From Bimuria novae-zelandiae CBS 107.79 (lineage: Eukaryota; Ascomycota; Dothideomycetes; Pleosporales; Didymosphaeriaceae): a stretch of 64,000 nt of DNA. This document shows, piece by piece, positions 11,991-22,689 of this stretch. The notes below the pieces were generated by a model. It saw nothing but the letters and a program-made list of their open reading frames with translations, was not told the origin of the DNA and made no database searches. Each line of letters starts with the position of its first letter. Within the stretch, counting starts at the first letter, position 1. The position numbers and the translations under genes were made by a program. Location of the stretch: positions 60,725-124,724 of the forward strand of contig ML976740.1 in NCBI GenBank assembly GCA_010015655.1, given 5' to 3'.

Positions 11991-12639
11991 TAACTTAATT
12001 AGTTAATTACTTCTTGCCAGTTCTATCCCATGTTTTCTAAAGTGCTATGCATGCTTCCTTCTGTAAATAATAAAGGTCAGACTCTAATGTAGACCGCGAT
12101 TCACATTTTAATAAGCCTTTTGCTATATTTTCTTTCCTGGCTAACCCCTGCAAAATTATTTTCTGCATTTCCAAGGTTCCTTTAATATCATGAAGAGGTG
12201 GCTTCGAAAGCATGCTAAGATAGGTTATTGTTAAAAGAGTTAGATTGCCCTTAGCATTAAATATTTTACTACGCTTTTGCTGACGTCTAGTAGGGCAATC
12301 TGTTGGTCAGTTTGTATTATTATGTTGAAGGGATGCATTCGGTGACATAGTTATTTTAAGTCTTTAGGCGATCTAGTGGGAGGAGTTAATAGAAAAGCTC
12401 ACTATTTACGTACCGTTACAACATATTATAAACACAGCAATATAATGCCTGATAAGATGTAATAGCGAAACCTAACTATTTTTGGGCCTTCATAAGAAGC
12501 ACGGACGTGTTTGAGATAGCAGCATATCTATTTATAACTGTACCGGGTCCCAAGTGGTCCCTTTACTAGTTAAAGAACCTAGCCGCTGTGGCTGTAGGTG
12601 CAAAACAGGCACCTTAATCCACGTGAGTTACATCCCCAC
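11991..12639. other. AT-rich spacer, no gene seen
   Basis: Low-GC sequence between the two decayed repeat units, with stops in all frames and no recognisable domain. It is probably eroded transposon or repeat sequence. Confidence 0.5.
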
Positions 12640-13640
12640 GTAAGCGTGCCCAGCAGAAAAGGCACGATGCGCAGGAGTGGCGCTACTATAGCTATGCTTA
12701 CTAATAAGTAGGTTTCGAGACATCTTTCTCTCGAAACTAGTCTATATTTGCGACACCGCTAATCCTCCTACATTAATAGGAGCCGCATAAAAGTCTTTAG
12801 GGGCGCCACTAGCTGCTATTTGTCCTTTTTATAGCACTCTTTCTCCTTTTCCTATTTATATCTGTTAATAGCAGCTAATGTTTCTACTGCTGGCCAAGTG
12901 GATAATAGGACTCCCTCAATTATGCATTAAACAAAAGGATCTGCTAAACGACTAACTTAGATGCCTTAGGGGTATACGTTTAGTATATAGGTTAACAGAG
13001 CCATTATTATCCTGTTAGTAAACTTTGCGCTGTTCCTAAAGGTGTTAATAGATAATGCACACAAAGCGTAGACTTAGATCTTACATGTGGGTTTCAAGGC
13101 TCCTACTACAAGTTACTATAATCCCGATTCTGAGATAAGTAGCTAGAACTATCTATCGTTTACCCTGCCTCTTATAATCCTTTAAGCTCCGTCGTCGCTG
13201 CGCCTTCACTCGTGGACTAACTTGTTTACCGTGACAGCTATATATGTCTTCCAGGACTATATCTACAACAACGCTAGATATCCTCTTACCTTAGGAAAGT
13301 AGGTTCGGGAGATTTAGATCCTCCTGTAGATCAATACGTTTTTGCTCTAAATAATAGTAAAGAAGAATCCTCGCCGCTTGGAGCTTAAACAGATCCACAG
13401 CACATTCATGCTCAATAGTCTTAGCACAACGAAGGCTCCTAAGCACATTCTCCACTACCGAGCTACTAGTAGTTAGATTGCTTAAGGGAACACGATCCCA
13501 GAGGCCGTCCTGTCCCTAACTATAGTAAAAAGACTCTATAAAGTGTACTACATCTCCTTAAAGAAAAGAGTTACTAAGCTTAATAATTTCTCCTGCATTC
13601 TTAAGCCCACGCGGAGAACTGCCTCTGTATAGAGAGTCTA
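12640..13640 (-). repeat. Repeat unit R2, diverged direct repeat of R1
   Basis: Blocks such as GGCGCTACTATAGCTATGC and GATATCCTCTTACC recur in the same order as in 11386-11960, with C/T and G/A differences. The two units are about 1.3-1.6 kb apart in direct orientation. Confidence 0.65.
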
Positions 13641-14345
13641 GCCGTCTCAAATCGCGAAGGTAACGAGTGGGCGGGGGCGACGATGCCGACCATGCATACA
13701 TACTATTATGTACTGGGCTTAGGCTCTAGTTCGAGGAAGCCTGGGACGGTGACGCTAAAGAGAATTTGGTGTAAGGTTCCGCTTAAGAGGACCTAGGTAG
13801 AGGAGTCTCCGCCACATTATCTATAATCGTGTTTGTCAGCTCGTTCAAGTCAGCCGCTGTAGTATTTTCAGACGTTGGAAGCGTTAGAATATAGGACATA
13901 GAGCAGCTTGCTGTCGGCACTACGGCGGTATCTTCACCGCGGTCTAACATCTCCGTATTAACACTTGCAGCCTGCTCATAAGGAGATAGGTGATCTTCTA
14001 GCGTAGTGTAATTAGCAACGAGGCCACCGCTATCCGCTGTTTCCGGTGTGGTTAGTCGAGGAGCAGAACCCGCGGGGTGTGACTGCCAGTCGCCTATAGC
14101 AGGGAGAGCGTCTGACGGCTGGGCATTCGCAGTGATAGGTAGGTGAGATGGGGACTTGTCTAGAGTAGCTTAAGGTGTTTCGCAGGCAGGCGAAGCGGGT
14201 GGGCCACGATCGAGAGACAGTTTATGTAGCAGAAGCTTTAACTAGACGTAGTCTAGATCCTCAGCTTCCGCAACCGCAAGCAGAGACAGGAAAGCCCTAA
14301 CTAAGGAAATAAATTATAAAGTTAGCAAAATTGTTAGCAGGATAC
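13150..14345 (-). pseudogene. Decayed CDS of unknown function
   Basis: Two long minus-strand stretches stay nearly open despite the AT-rich setting. About 14345-13780 reads RAFLSLLAVAEAEDLDYV, then a Ser/Pro/Thr-rich acidic region. About 13600-13150 contains ENVLRSLRCAKTIEHECAVD, LFKLQAARILLYYYLEQKR and a basic tail QVSPRVKAQRRRSLKDYK. The few stops are TAG or TAA, compatible with former Gln codons. I cannot assign a family. The repeat copy at 11.4-12.0 kb suggests it belonged to a mobile or duplicated unit. Confidence 0.45.
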
Positions 14346-15304
14346 CTATTATACCCCCTCTTCTCTTATTTAAGCACGCGCATGGCTTAGGAGCGACTTA
14401 TTAGCGTTGGAATCCTGCTTAGTGTAAGTACTAGTCGCGTTAAGGTGAGGTTTACCCACCAGAAAGACGTAGCGCATAACGTTAAAAAGCAGATGTGTTT
14501 AAAATAGCAATATAGAAAAGATCTAAGATAAAATGTCCTTAATTAGAAATTGTAAAGTAGAAAGAGAGAGAAGCGGACGCACAGCACGAGGCTAGAAGGG
14601 GTAGAAGGACCCAGACGTACTATCCTTAACAGAGCAAAACGGGGGCCCGTTTTGTGCTGGGGCCCGTTTTATGCATGGCCGTTTGGCTTGCGCCAAAATA
14701 TGCTGCACAGAGCGCTATGTGTTTGGATCACCTAGACCAGAATTGGACGGTCAATGCGCTGTGTTACTGTACAATCCATGCGAGGGATCTATAGTAATAA
14801 TAGACCGAAATATTATTGTTTCTAACCCTTCATGGTGCTCTAAAAAGGTCCAGAGTCTCCTCTGAATCGTCAAATACCTAGAGTTTCGGATCGTCGAAGC
14901 CAGTGGCGCATATGTCGCCTGGTGTTATATGGTGGCAGCGGATTGCGGAACATTATTTACGGACTAGCCGGGATAGCCAAGCGCAAAATTTACTTCGCGC
15001 TGCCCCGCTAATAATGCTTTGTTGTCTGATTTGAGGTTATGACTATGCTTATGTGATATGCCGACGGCGCTGTCAGAGTTGATATTGTTGCGCTAACCAT
15101 CCACGTTTCTGCCGGAAGCTGAAACATGTTGCATAATCGCTATTAGTTACTGTATTGTACAGTATAGTACTATAGCACTATTAATTTGTAAAAAAAAGAT
15201 TTAATAAACATGTTAATACAAACTTATTAATAATAATTTATTAACAAAAACTTATTAATAGGAATATTTTAATAAAAGTAGATTAATAAAATTAGATTAA
15301 TAAA
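14346..15304. other. Intergenic, no gene; GGGCCC palindrome and AT-rich tract
   Basis: No coding signal. At 14637-14675 the motif GGGGCCCGTTTT occurs twice next to a near-palindrome (AAAACGGGGGCCCGTTTT). From about 15180 the sequence becomes a loose array of ATTAATAAA-like units, which resumes after the solo LTR. Confidence 0.5.
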
Positions 15305-15552
15305 TGTGACGATCGTGGGACTTGCTGTGATCTGGGCATCGTCACAAGGGCGATGGATGGCAGCTACCACGCTGAGATGGCAGCTACTACACTGAGAGGG
15401 TAGTCGCAGCATTGAGATGGCAGTTACTAGATAGCGGCAGACTTAACGCCGCCTGCTCGGCCCTCTCGATCCCTTTCTCTTCTTTAGCTTTGAGTCTTTG
15501 TACATAGCGCCAATCCACCAGCCGCAAGGCTGCATTATCGCTGGCCGTTACA
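15305..15552 (+). repeat. Solo LTR (248 bp) with TSD ATAAA
   Basis: TG...CA ends (TGTGACGATCG to GGCCGTTACA) are flanked by the 5-bp direct repeat ATAAA at 15300-15304 and 15553-15557. The flank is AT-rich, so the TSD alone is weak, but the sharp change of composition supports the borders. It contains four imperfect copies of a roughly 20-bp unit (GATGGCAGCTACCACGCTGA) at about 15352-15440. Confidence 0.7.
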
Positions 15553-15557
15553 ATAAA

Positions 15558-15660
15558 AATAGATTGATAAAAATGGATTGATAAAAATAGATTAATAAAA
15601 ATATATTGATAAAAATAGATGTTAATAAATATATGTTGTGATAGAAATATGTAAAACAGG
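15558..15660. repeat. AT-rich tandem array
   Basis: Imperfect 14-16 bp units of the form AAAAATAGATTGAT. The same array lies left of the solo LTR, so the LTR inserted into it. Confidence 0.75.
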
Positions 15661-15692
15661 AAATAAATACAGTAAAGATATACTAGAACTAG

Positions 15693-16092
15693 GAGATTCG
15701 CAAGAATCGCTAGAGATTTCCTCAAAGAATCGCTAAAGATTCACAAGGATCGCTAGAGATTCGCAAGGATCGCCAGAGATTCACAAGGATCGCTAGAGAT
15801 TCGCAAGGATCGCTAGAGATTCACAAGGATCGCTAGAGATTCGCAAGGATCGCTAGAGATTCNNNNNNNNNNAGAGATTCACAAGGATCGCTAGAGATTC
15901 GCAAGGATCGCTAGAGATTCACAAGGATCGCTAGAGATTCGCAAGGATCGCTAGAGATTCGCAAGGATCGCTAGAGATTCGCAAGGATCGCTAGAGATTC
16001 GCAAGGATCGCTAGAGATTTGCAAATATCGCTAGAGATTTCCTTAAACAATCGCTAAAGATTCGCAAGGATCGCTAGAGATTCGCAAGGATC
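15693..16092. repeat. 20-bp minisatellite GATTCRCAAGGATCGCTAGA
   Basis: About 20 copies of a 20-bp unit. Part of the array alternates TTCACAAGG and TTCGCAAGG, giving a 40-bp higher-order period. A 10-N assembly gap sits at 15863-15872, so the true copy number is unknown. The array overlaps the 3' end of the BTB pseudogene frame. Confidence 0.95.
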
Positions 16093-17667
16093 GTCCTCAG
16101 CTAGAGCCGGCGCTGGCTCCGGCGCTGGCTCAGGGTCTGGAGTTGGTGGCGACGGCTTCTTACCTTTCTTCTTCTTCCCCTTCTTGCCAGTCAACGCGGA
16201 AGTGCCCCAGCCATCGTCCGCTCTCGCAATAAAAGTAGCGCGTTTCTTTTTTTTCTTGCTATTAGTATTACTAAATAAAAATAACCGTGGGCCTTCTTCC
16301 TCCTTTACCTCGTCAGGCTTAGGTGCAGGTTCCATTACTAGGTCTTCTATAATAGTTGCGACGCACTTCTTGTTCCTTTGCGCGTTGCTACCAAAATGGA
16401 AGCCCCATCCATTAGATGCGGGTGGATGTTCTTCGGCTATCGGGGCTAGGTCCGTAGGTACAGCATTAAACGCGCCAAATTTAGAGTTAATAGGATCTTC
16501 GGCAGGTAGCATGCTCTTCGATAGAGGCCTCTTAAATAGGAGGTTCTTCGACAGGAAGGTCTCTAATAGGATAATCTTAGGTAGGATGCTTTTCTATAGA
16601 CAGCTCTAGAGCAGAACGCTCTTCGGCAGGAGTTTCTTCAATAGTAAAGGCCTCTTGCAACTAAGCTTCTTTAATAAGTAAGTCTTGGACGTTAGGAGTA
16701 CACTCTTTGGCAAGTGTTTCGTTAACAGCATAGCACTCTTCTGGCTAGGCTTCTTCGATGGGTAAGTCTTGGACGCCAGGAGTACACTCTTTAGCAAGTG
16801 TTTTATCGACAGTATAGCACTCTTCTAGCTGGGCTTCTTCGATAGGTGAGTCTTGGACGCCAGGAGTACACTCTTTAGAAATCCCTAGAACGGGCTCCCT
16901 CTCTATGTTAAGCATGCGCGAGACCTTGTTGTTGTAAAGCTCCACCACATATTTTGCCATGACTTTAGCCAGAGCGATATTGTTAATGCGGTCGAAGAAG
17001 TTATTCCTTGCAAATACTGTGTAATCTTCTTTAAATGCAGTTTTGGCTTTCCCGCCCAAGTAGTTATAGAACTAGGGGTTATTACACAGGAGTTTTGAGA
17101 AATCTCCCTTAATAGCTTCAACGACGTCGAAGATGTTTATCTCAGCGCCAAAGCGTTCGATTTTGTGCTTTGCCAGTTGCTGTAGACCGAATAGGCCATA
17201 TTTATTCGCCGCTGTGTAGGCTAAAACGGCTCTCTTAAAATTAGTATTTGCTTCCGGGACTAGAGACATTTCTTTGTTATTAAGCATTTAGTAAAGACCA
17301 GTGTAAAGGTAGTAAACCAGTACATAACCGGTACTTTCGTCCACATCGGGTAAATGTATACCCCCCCCCCCCCCCAAGAGCGGCAAGAGGCGACTAAATC
17401 GAGATTTTGCAAGTAGTCTTGCGGGACGTAGTACGTTTTATGTTCCGGGCCGATACTAAGTGCGACAGGACGGCTTGTGTAAGGACTATACCACAATTAG
17501 TCTAATATACAAGCGCTGAAAGTGAACAGAAACAGGATGTCTAATAAGGTCGTAGGCCGGAGAGCTGTGGATTATGGACTAGAAGTTAACTCTATAGACT
17601 GCTCTCCTAATAGAGGCTCCGTGGTGGCAACCGGCTGCTGCTTTTTGGTGTGTTTCTTTTTAGCCAT
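16054..17667 (-). pseudogene. BTB/POZ-domain protein, disabled
   Basis: From ATG at 17667 the minus strand encodes a basic start (MAKKKHTKKQQP). A fungal BTB domain follows (ALSIGPEHKTYYVPQDYLQN, then DVDESTGYVLVYYLYTGLY, then YGLFGLQQLAKHKIERFG), then helical C-terminal parts (FARNNFFDRINNIALAKVM). The tail has three 28-residue repeats (ECTPGVQDSPIEEA...) and a Lys-rich WG segment. The gene is broken by a frame change at a run of about 15 C bases (17361-17375), stops that look like mutated Gln codons, and another frame change before 16512. BTB proteins of this type are usually protein-interaction factors; the role of this one is unknown. Confidence 0.75.
16655..16880 (-). repeat. Three 84-bp in-frame repeats in the BTB tail
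   Basis: The phrase GTCTTGGACG recurs at 16682, 16766 and 16850, exactly 84 bp apart. Each unit encodes 28 residues, so the array expanded while the frame was coding. Confidence 0.85.
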
Positions 17668-18457
17668 TGAGAACGCTAATGCAGAGAACTCGCTGAAGCT
17701 CAAGAAAGTAATTAATTAAGGCAGTTTACATGTGAATGCAGGGACACTTTAAGTCTATATGCTGAGTGAGCTGGGCCACGTGCCAAGTAACACGTCCGAG
17801 CGCCCATCCAGTCCTACAATTACTGGAGTACCCCGCCGATGGAAACCACTTAGCGCCTGCCACGTCAACCAGGGAAAATGTTTGGCGCCTCGACGCTATG
17901 CCATGTCTTGTGGAGCGAAATGCAATGCGCGGATTTGCAAAACAACCTATAAGAAAGACCTCCGTCGAGGTATACTTACAACGTACAGCACCTTGCGTGG
18001 CAAAGGGACCAGCTCGTCCTGCTTCCCCTAGACTCTCGAAGCCGCGGGGCAATACCGCTAAGCAGGGAGAGGATAGGTCTTCTATATTTGCGCGGGAAAG
18101 ACAGCGTGCGGCTATCAAACTACGTGGCCTCAGGCTTATTCCCCGGTAATTAGAGTTGCCATTGGCACTGATATTACTATGGGCCAACGCTCGCTCTATA
18201 GCATTAACGTACCGGGCAAGCGAGTCGCCCGGGCAAGCGAGTCGCCCGGGCAAGCGAATTGCCCACCCCACCAATTTTCGCGCCTTTGTAGCGACACACT
18301 CTCGCATTATCTCTTTCTCCGAGACTCCTCGCCCACCCCGTTCTACATGTACAGATAACAATACACGTGCGATCTCCACACAGCGCCTTGAGGAAGCATG
18401 AGCAAGACATGCTGAGAAGGAGGATAAATTGGCTGATACTATACTAGCAGCCTCGAT
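17668..18457. other. Moderate-GC spacer, no convincing gene
   Basis: Long open frames occur on both strands (for example 217 codons on the minus strand, 18379-17726), but they overlap each other and show no recognisable domain. I treat them as chance. Confidence 0.5.
18214..18264. repeat. 17-bp tandem repeat, three copies
   Basis: GGGCAAGCGAGTCGCCC occurs at 18214 and 18231, with a variant at 18248. The unit itself is nearly palindromic at its ends (GGGC...GCCC). Confidence 0.9.
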
Positions 18458-20884
18458 TTATGCAGCGCGCAATGAGACGGTACCATGGACCTCATGCGCA
18501 TGTTGCTGCCAGTGCATCTTGTGCTCAATGTCGATCTGGCAGAGGCCGCACCTAAGGAGATCTCCGTCCCGTACATTTGCTAGGTGTCTTCTCATAAAAT
18601 GTTTGCTAAGATCGCCTGGGGTATGAAACGAGTGTGTGCGCTTAGCTGTCGGCAATTTCTTGTTGCCTAGGCATACAAAACATATCCTCGGCCTCTTCTC
18701 CTTGTATACCGACACCTTGGCTGCTTCTAACTCTTTATTAACCTTGCGCTGTAACTCCTCTTCCCTAGTAACCAGTGGTACGACATGCCCCTTTAATTGC
18801 TTTAGTTGAGAAAGGTGTATTCCACCCTCTTTAATTCCGCAGTAATCTATGACGGCACGGATGGCCCTATTGCGCCGGCTAACTTCCTCTTGTAGGGATG
18901 TTCCTGGTTAGGTCAGGACGGCGTCAACCAATGCTTTCTGGGCCGGGAGCATAGCGTCACAAGACATCGCCGCTGCCGCAACGTCTTTGGCTTTGATGCC
19001 AGCAAGCTGTTGCTCAACATCGCGCACGGGTTGCTCGTACTCCTAGCGCTCTTTAATCTCCTGAAGAAGAGCATGCCGCAATCGCTGCCTTGTCTGGTTG
19101 ATCTTGCGGTTAAGCGCTTGGTAGCGCGGATGTCTTGTTGTGTTTCCAACGCTACGTTTAAGTCGCTCCCGCTCCGCTAGTAGCGAGCGAACGATAAGAT
19201 AATTGTTTACCAATGCCGATTGCTCCGGTGTGAGGCTCCTTGGCCTTCGGGCGTCGATCGATCGACTCATTGTGCAAGCCGCTCGCATTAACGCGTCCTG
19301 TGGTTGTATGCCTCGTACCACCGCCTGTGTATCTACCGTGACACGTCGCGACAGGTAGTGTTTTAAGAACGTCCGTATGTTGGCATGTCCCATCATTAGG
19401 TTTTGCATAGCCTCGCTAACGTTGCCTATACATATGTTAGATCTAGATCTGCTACGACTGGTAGTAGAGGCTAATATTACTATTCTTGTTAAATGCCTTG
19501 CCTCCAGCGTAGCGTAGTGAATAGGGCCGGGTGACCTGTGCAAAACCTGTAATTTCCCTAAGGGTTTTAATCTAAGGCCGTAACGTAGAGTCTAGGAGAT
19601 ATTTATCCTTAGAGATAACCTAGCCTTCTGGAGTCCTTTCTGCCACGCGGAAGACGGGAATGTCATCTAGTTTTTAATTAAGACGCAATAGGAGCTTATT
19701 ACGCTCTAGTAAGATAGAGAGCCTGCTCAGCTCTTCCGGAGATGTCAGATTGTACGCAGCAAACGCCCTATCGTGGAAGAGCATCCCGAGTAGGAACACG
19801 TGGGGGCTAAAGGTAAGGGTCTCGTTATAGATAATTTCAGGAATAGGGAAAGTGTTCCTAACCAAATTATTAGTATATCTATAAGACAAATAGATCTTAG
19901 AAGAAATAAACTTGCATATCTTTAATCCTAAGGAACTCCTTTGTGAATTCAAAGGTTAGTTTAAGTAATACTCGATGAGGCCCACCCTCTAGATCCCGGA
20001 GTAGCGTAACCTGGACATGCCGATAGCAGAGGCTAAGAAGAGCTTTTGGCTGATTTGCTGTGAAACTGCCGAGTTGTAGGTAGACTTGGGTTTGTATCCA
20101 ATAGCGTCCGTGGGAATATTGCTTTTTAGTTGTTACAAGGTTTGTCTCTAGGACTTGAGCGAGGTCCTCCACGTACATACAGGCCTTGTCTCGGCCTATC
20201 TTCTTTAAGCCGTGCTTTTTAGCTAGCTTTCGTAACACCTGCGATACAGCTTAGACGTGCTATAGGGTGAAGAAGGTATGCAAGAGGCACGACAGACCTT
20301 ATGCATGCTCTAGTTCATCTTCCCGTCTAGCTTAAGACTTGTTGCTCTCTTGTATACGAGGCGGTACACCTTCTAGTACGTCCCAAGGGAGCTGGCGAAC
20401 CGAATACCCTGGCGTTTCTGACCTCCCTTTCCTTGACGCTGATCGAGTAGCCAGTTAAAGAAGGTGTATAGGGTGCCGACGGACACGGTCGTATGGGAGC
20501 GGAGGTCTGTTCTTCCTAGGTAGGTCCAGCACCTATCTTGTGTTAGCATTGCATTTCTTAGTCTAAAGAGTAGGAGCATGTGACTTACTGGTTCTATTGG
20601 TCTTTGATACGATCTAGTAGACGGGTACTGCTCTCCTTATAGTCCTCCTTGGTGTACTCTCTTTCGTCAAACGTTTCTAGCATGCTAGTGTAGTGCTGAG
20701 GCGGATAATTCTTATTAGCAAAGAGCCATGCTTAGTCCTCTACCTCTTCGCCTTGCTTGCCATTCACGTTACTGCACGTTTCGTCGTCGGTGAGGTCCGT
20801 GTCTGACGTGACACTGCCGTCGGCATTAGACTCGGTATATTCGCTCTCGTCGGAGGAATCGTGGATGGGTAGACGGCGTCGCAT
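18458..20884 (-). pseudogene. DUF3435 tyrosine recombinase-like protein (Starship captain/Crypton-related), disabled
   Basis: Recognisable family blocks follow in order on the minus strand. An acidic start at ATG 20884 (MRRRLPIHDSSDESEYTES) is followed by MLETFDEREYTKEDYKES, the core (MYVEDLAQVLETNLVTTKKQ, PHVFLLGMLFHDRAFAAYNL), the tyrosine block GHANIRTFLKHYLSRRVTVD and a C-terminal zinc finger (RPRICFVCLGNKKLP; HTPGDLSKHFMRRHL). Family knowledge: these proteins are integrase-type recombinases. The arginine expected in TANRPxALL is Gln here (TANQPKALL, CGG to CAG), a RIP-type change. Several stops and frame breaks disable the gene. A typical 50-nt intron (GTAAGT...CTAACACAAG) follows the DRIKDQ segment. 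I cannot tell whether it captained an element or was cargo. Confidence 0.8.
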
Positions 20885-20913
20885 GTTGCGTCGGTGCGGG
20901 GGGTGCATGTGCG

Positions 20914-21025
20914 TATCGGATGATAGGTATCGGATGATAGGTATCGGATGATAGGTATCGGATGATAGGTATCGGATGATAGGTATCGGATGATAGGTAT
21001 CGGATGATAGGTATCGGATGATAGG
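20914..21025. repeat. 14-bp tandem repeat, eight perfect copies
   Basis: TATCGGATGATAGG repeats eight times without a mismatch and ends 30 bp upstream of the DUF3435 start codon, in its presumed 5' leader or promoter. Perfect identity next to a decayed gene suggests recent expansion. Confidence 0.95.
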
Positions 21026-21555
21026 TAGGGCGGCTAGTTGAGTATATGAGCGAGAGAAGAGGCGGTCCTTGCTGGTGGTTCTGTGAAGGGCGAGGAAACC
21101 GCTTTAAGTACGCCGCCGGTAGGGCGGCCTCGGCTTGGGTCAGCATGCTGCTGGTGATAAGAATAGCAAGTGGTGTCGAAAGCTGCGCCCTACCCTCGCG
21201 TTCCTGGCAGCAGGGGTGCCGCAATCCGCCGCTTGGGCGAGAGCGCGGACGAGAGTGCCATGGCGATGGCGATGAGATATCCGTGCGAGGGAAAGGAGAG
21301 CGCGTGGTGTTTTAAAACGCAGGATGCAATGTGATCTGGGCGCCGTTAGATTGTGGATGCGTGTCGAAAGCTCTGCTGCTGAGCTTCCTCGAAGTTGGGG
21401 TGGGAGCACGACTACGCTAGCTGAAGTGGGTAATCCGGAGAGCACGTGCGCCCGAGCTGTCCAGGGCATCAGTAGGGAGGTTTAGTGGCAAGTCAGCGCT
21501 AGAAAACGGCAGCACGGGCACCCGAAAACGGCAGCCAAAACGCCGTCGGATTGTT
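21026..21555. other. GC-rich upstream region, no gene recognised
   Basis: A block of normal GC content between the 14-bp array and the AT-rich transposon block. Short frames on both strands have no recognisable product. It may be the old promoter region of the recombinase gene. The composition switch at about 21555 is abrupt. Confidence 0.5.
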
Positions 21556-22689
21556 TAAGGTAGTTAACTAAATGGGTAAGTAAATAAGCACTTTTAGACT
21601 AACCTAGTATTAAATAGTTATTATCTTACTACTTACTTTATACCTTATAATACTATTTAGTATAATCGTATAGTTAGCCGCTAGCTTCTTAAGGAACCTA
21701 ATATTTAAATTAACTATAAGTAATATATACTTAAGTAGTTAGATATAATACTAATTAACTATAAATAAGATAGTATTATCCTAACACGGGATGCTACTAT
21801 AGGAATTAATCTTAAGTATTAAGTAAATACTAACTAACGTAACAGGCTTATAGAAATAGCTATTATATAATATACTTATTATTTCTTATAGCAATCCACT
21901 TAGTGTCGAACCTATAAAAAGAACTTAGTAAAAATAGAAAAGCAGCTTCGCTATTAAGCACTACTATTATAAGAGTAATAGTTAACTTACCCTAAACTTG
22001 TCTCTCGTAAGAACCTCGCGAAAGTAGGTCTAGAAATTAATACTATAAAAGTTATTATATTTATAATTAATGCTCGTTAGAAGGAAATAGTTATGAATTA
22101 TATTAGTATTTATAAGGTAAAGAGGTTAATCTAAGACCACAGGGAGACACTAGGCTAGATATACCTACTAAACCTAGAGAAAGAACTCTGCTAGCTTCTT
22201 ATAAAGAAGTTACTATTCCTAGGCTACGCAAGTGCTACTCTAGCTTACTTCTTAAAAAAGGACTGAAACGTCTTACCTTTATACTATAATAGCGTTAATT
22301 ATAATATTAAGTTGATTATAAATAATACGCTAACGTTAAGTCTATGTTAAGATCTATTAAGATCCAACATAATAAAAGGCGGGGTATCGGCACTTATTTA
22401 TGCGCCCAAGCCAAGAACCCCTAACTTAGCTATAAGTTACGTAATAAGTCACGCGTCCTAGAAATATTAATAGACCTAGAAGCATTTTAGCACATAAGAC
22501 CTTAAAATAAATAAGACTCTAGGACTTATAGGACAGGACTTCTATATAGAAACGCTAAAGATAGACCTTCTATTCTTTATGTTTAATCTAAGTTATTAAT
22601 CTATTGTTTAAATTATACTCTAGCTCTAGTTAATTTATTTATCACTATATATTACCTTTAATACTAACGACCCTATTAATACGCGCGAG
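21556..22689. other. Extremely AT-rich RIPed sequence, origin unclear
   Basis: Nearly all C/G positions in CpA and CpG contexts are lost and every frame is full of TAA/TAG. It is probably the 5' part of the Gypsy element that follows, or another eroded transposon. I could not find its LTR. Confidence 0.5.

Noticed and set aside
15387..15725. Minus-strand 112-codon frame
   Set aside because: Composed of the solo LTR, an AT-rich tandem array (FINIYFYQYIF...) and minisatellite; not a gene.
15693..16092. CRISPR-like array
   Set aside because: The units are contiguous with no unique spacers, and the genome is fungal; it is a minisatellite.
16605..16797. Minus-strand frame rich in KSVLLASKTY
   Set aside because: Out-of-frame reading of the 84-bp BTB tail repeats.
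17726..18379. Minus-strand 217-codon open frame
   Set aside because: Arg/Ser/Ala-rich, overlaps several plus-strand frames, contains the 17-bp tandem repeat, and has no recognisable domain; most likely chance in moderate-GC sequence.
20826..21224. Minus-strand frame repeating YHPIPIIRYLSSDT
   Set aside because: Produced by the 14-bp tandem repeat, whose length is not a multiple of three; not a plausible protein.
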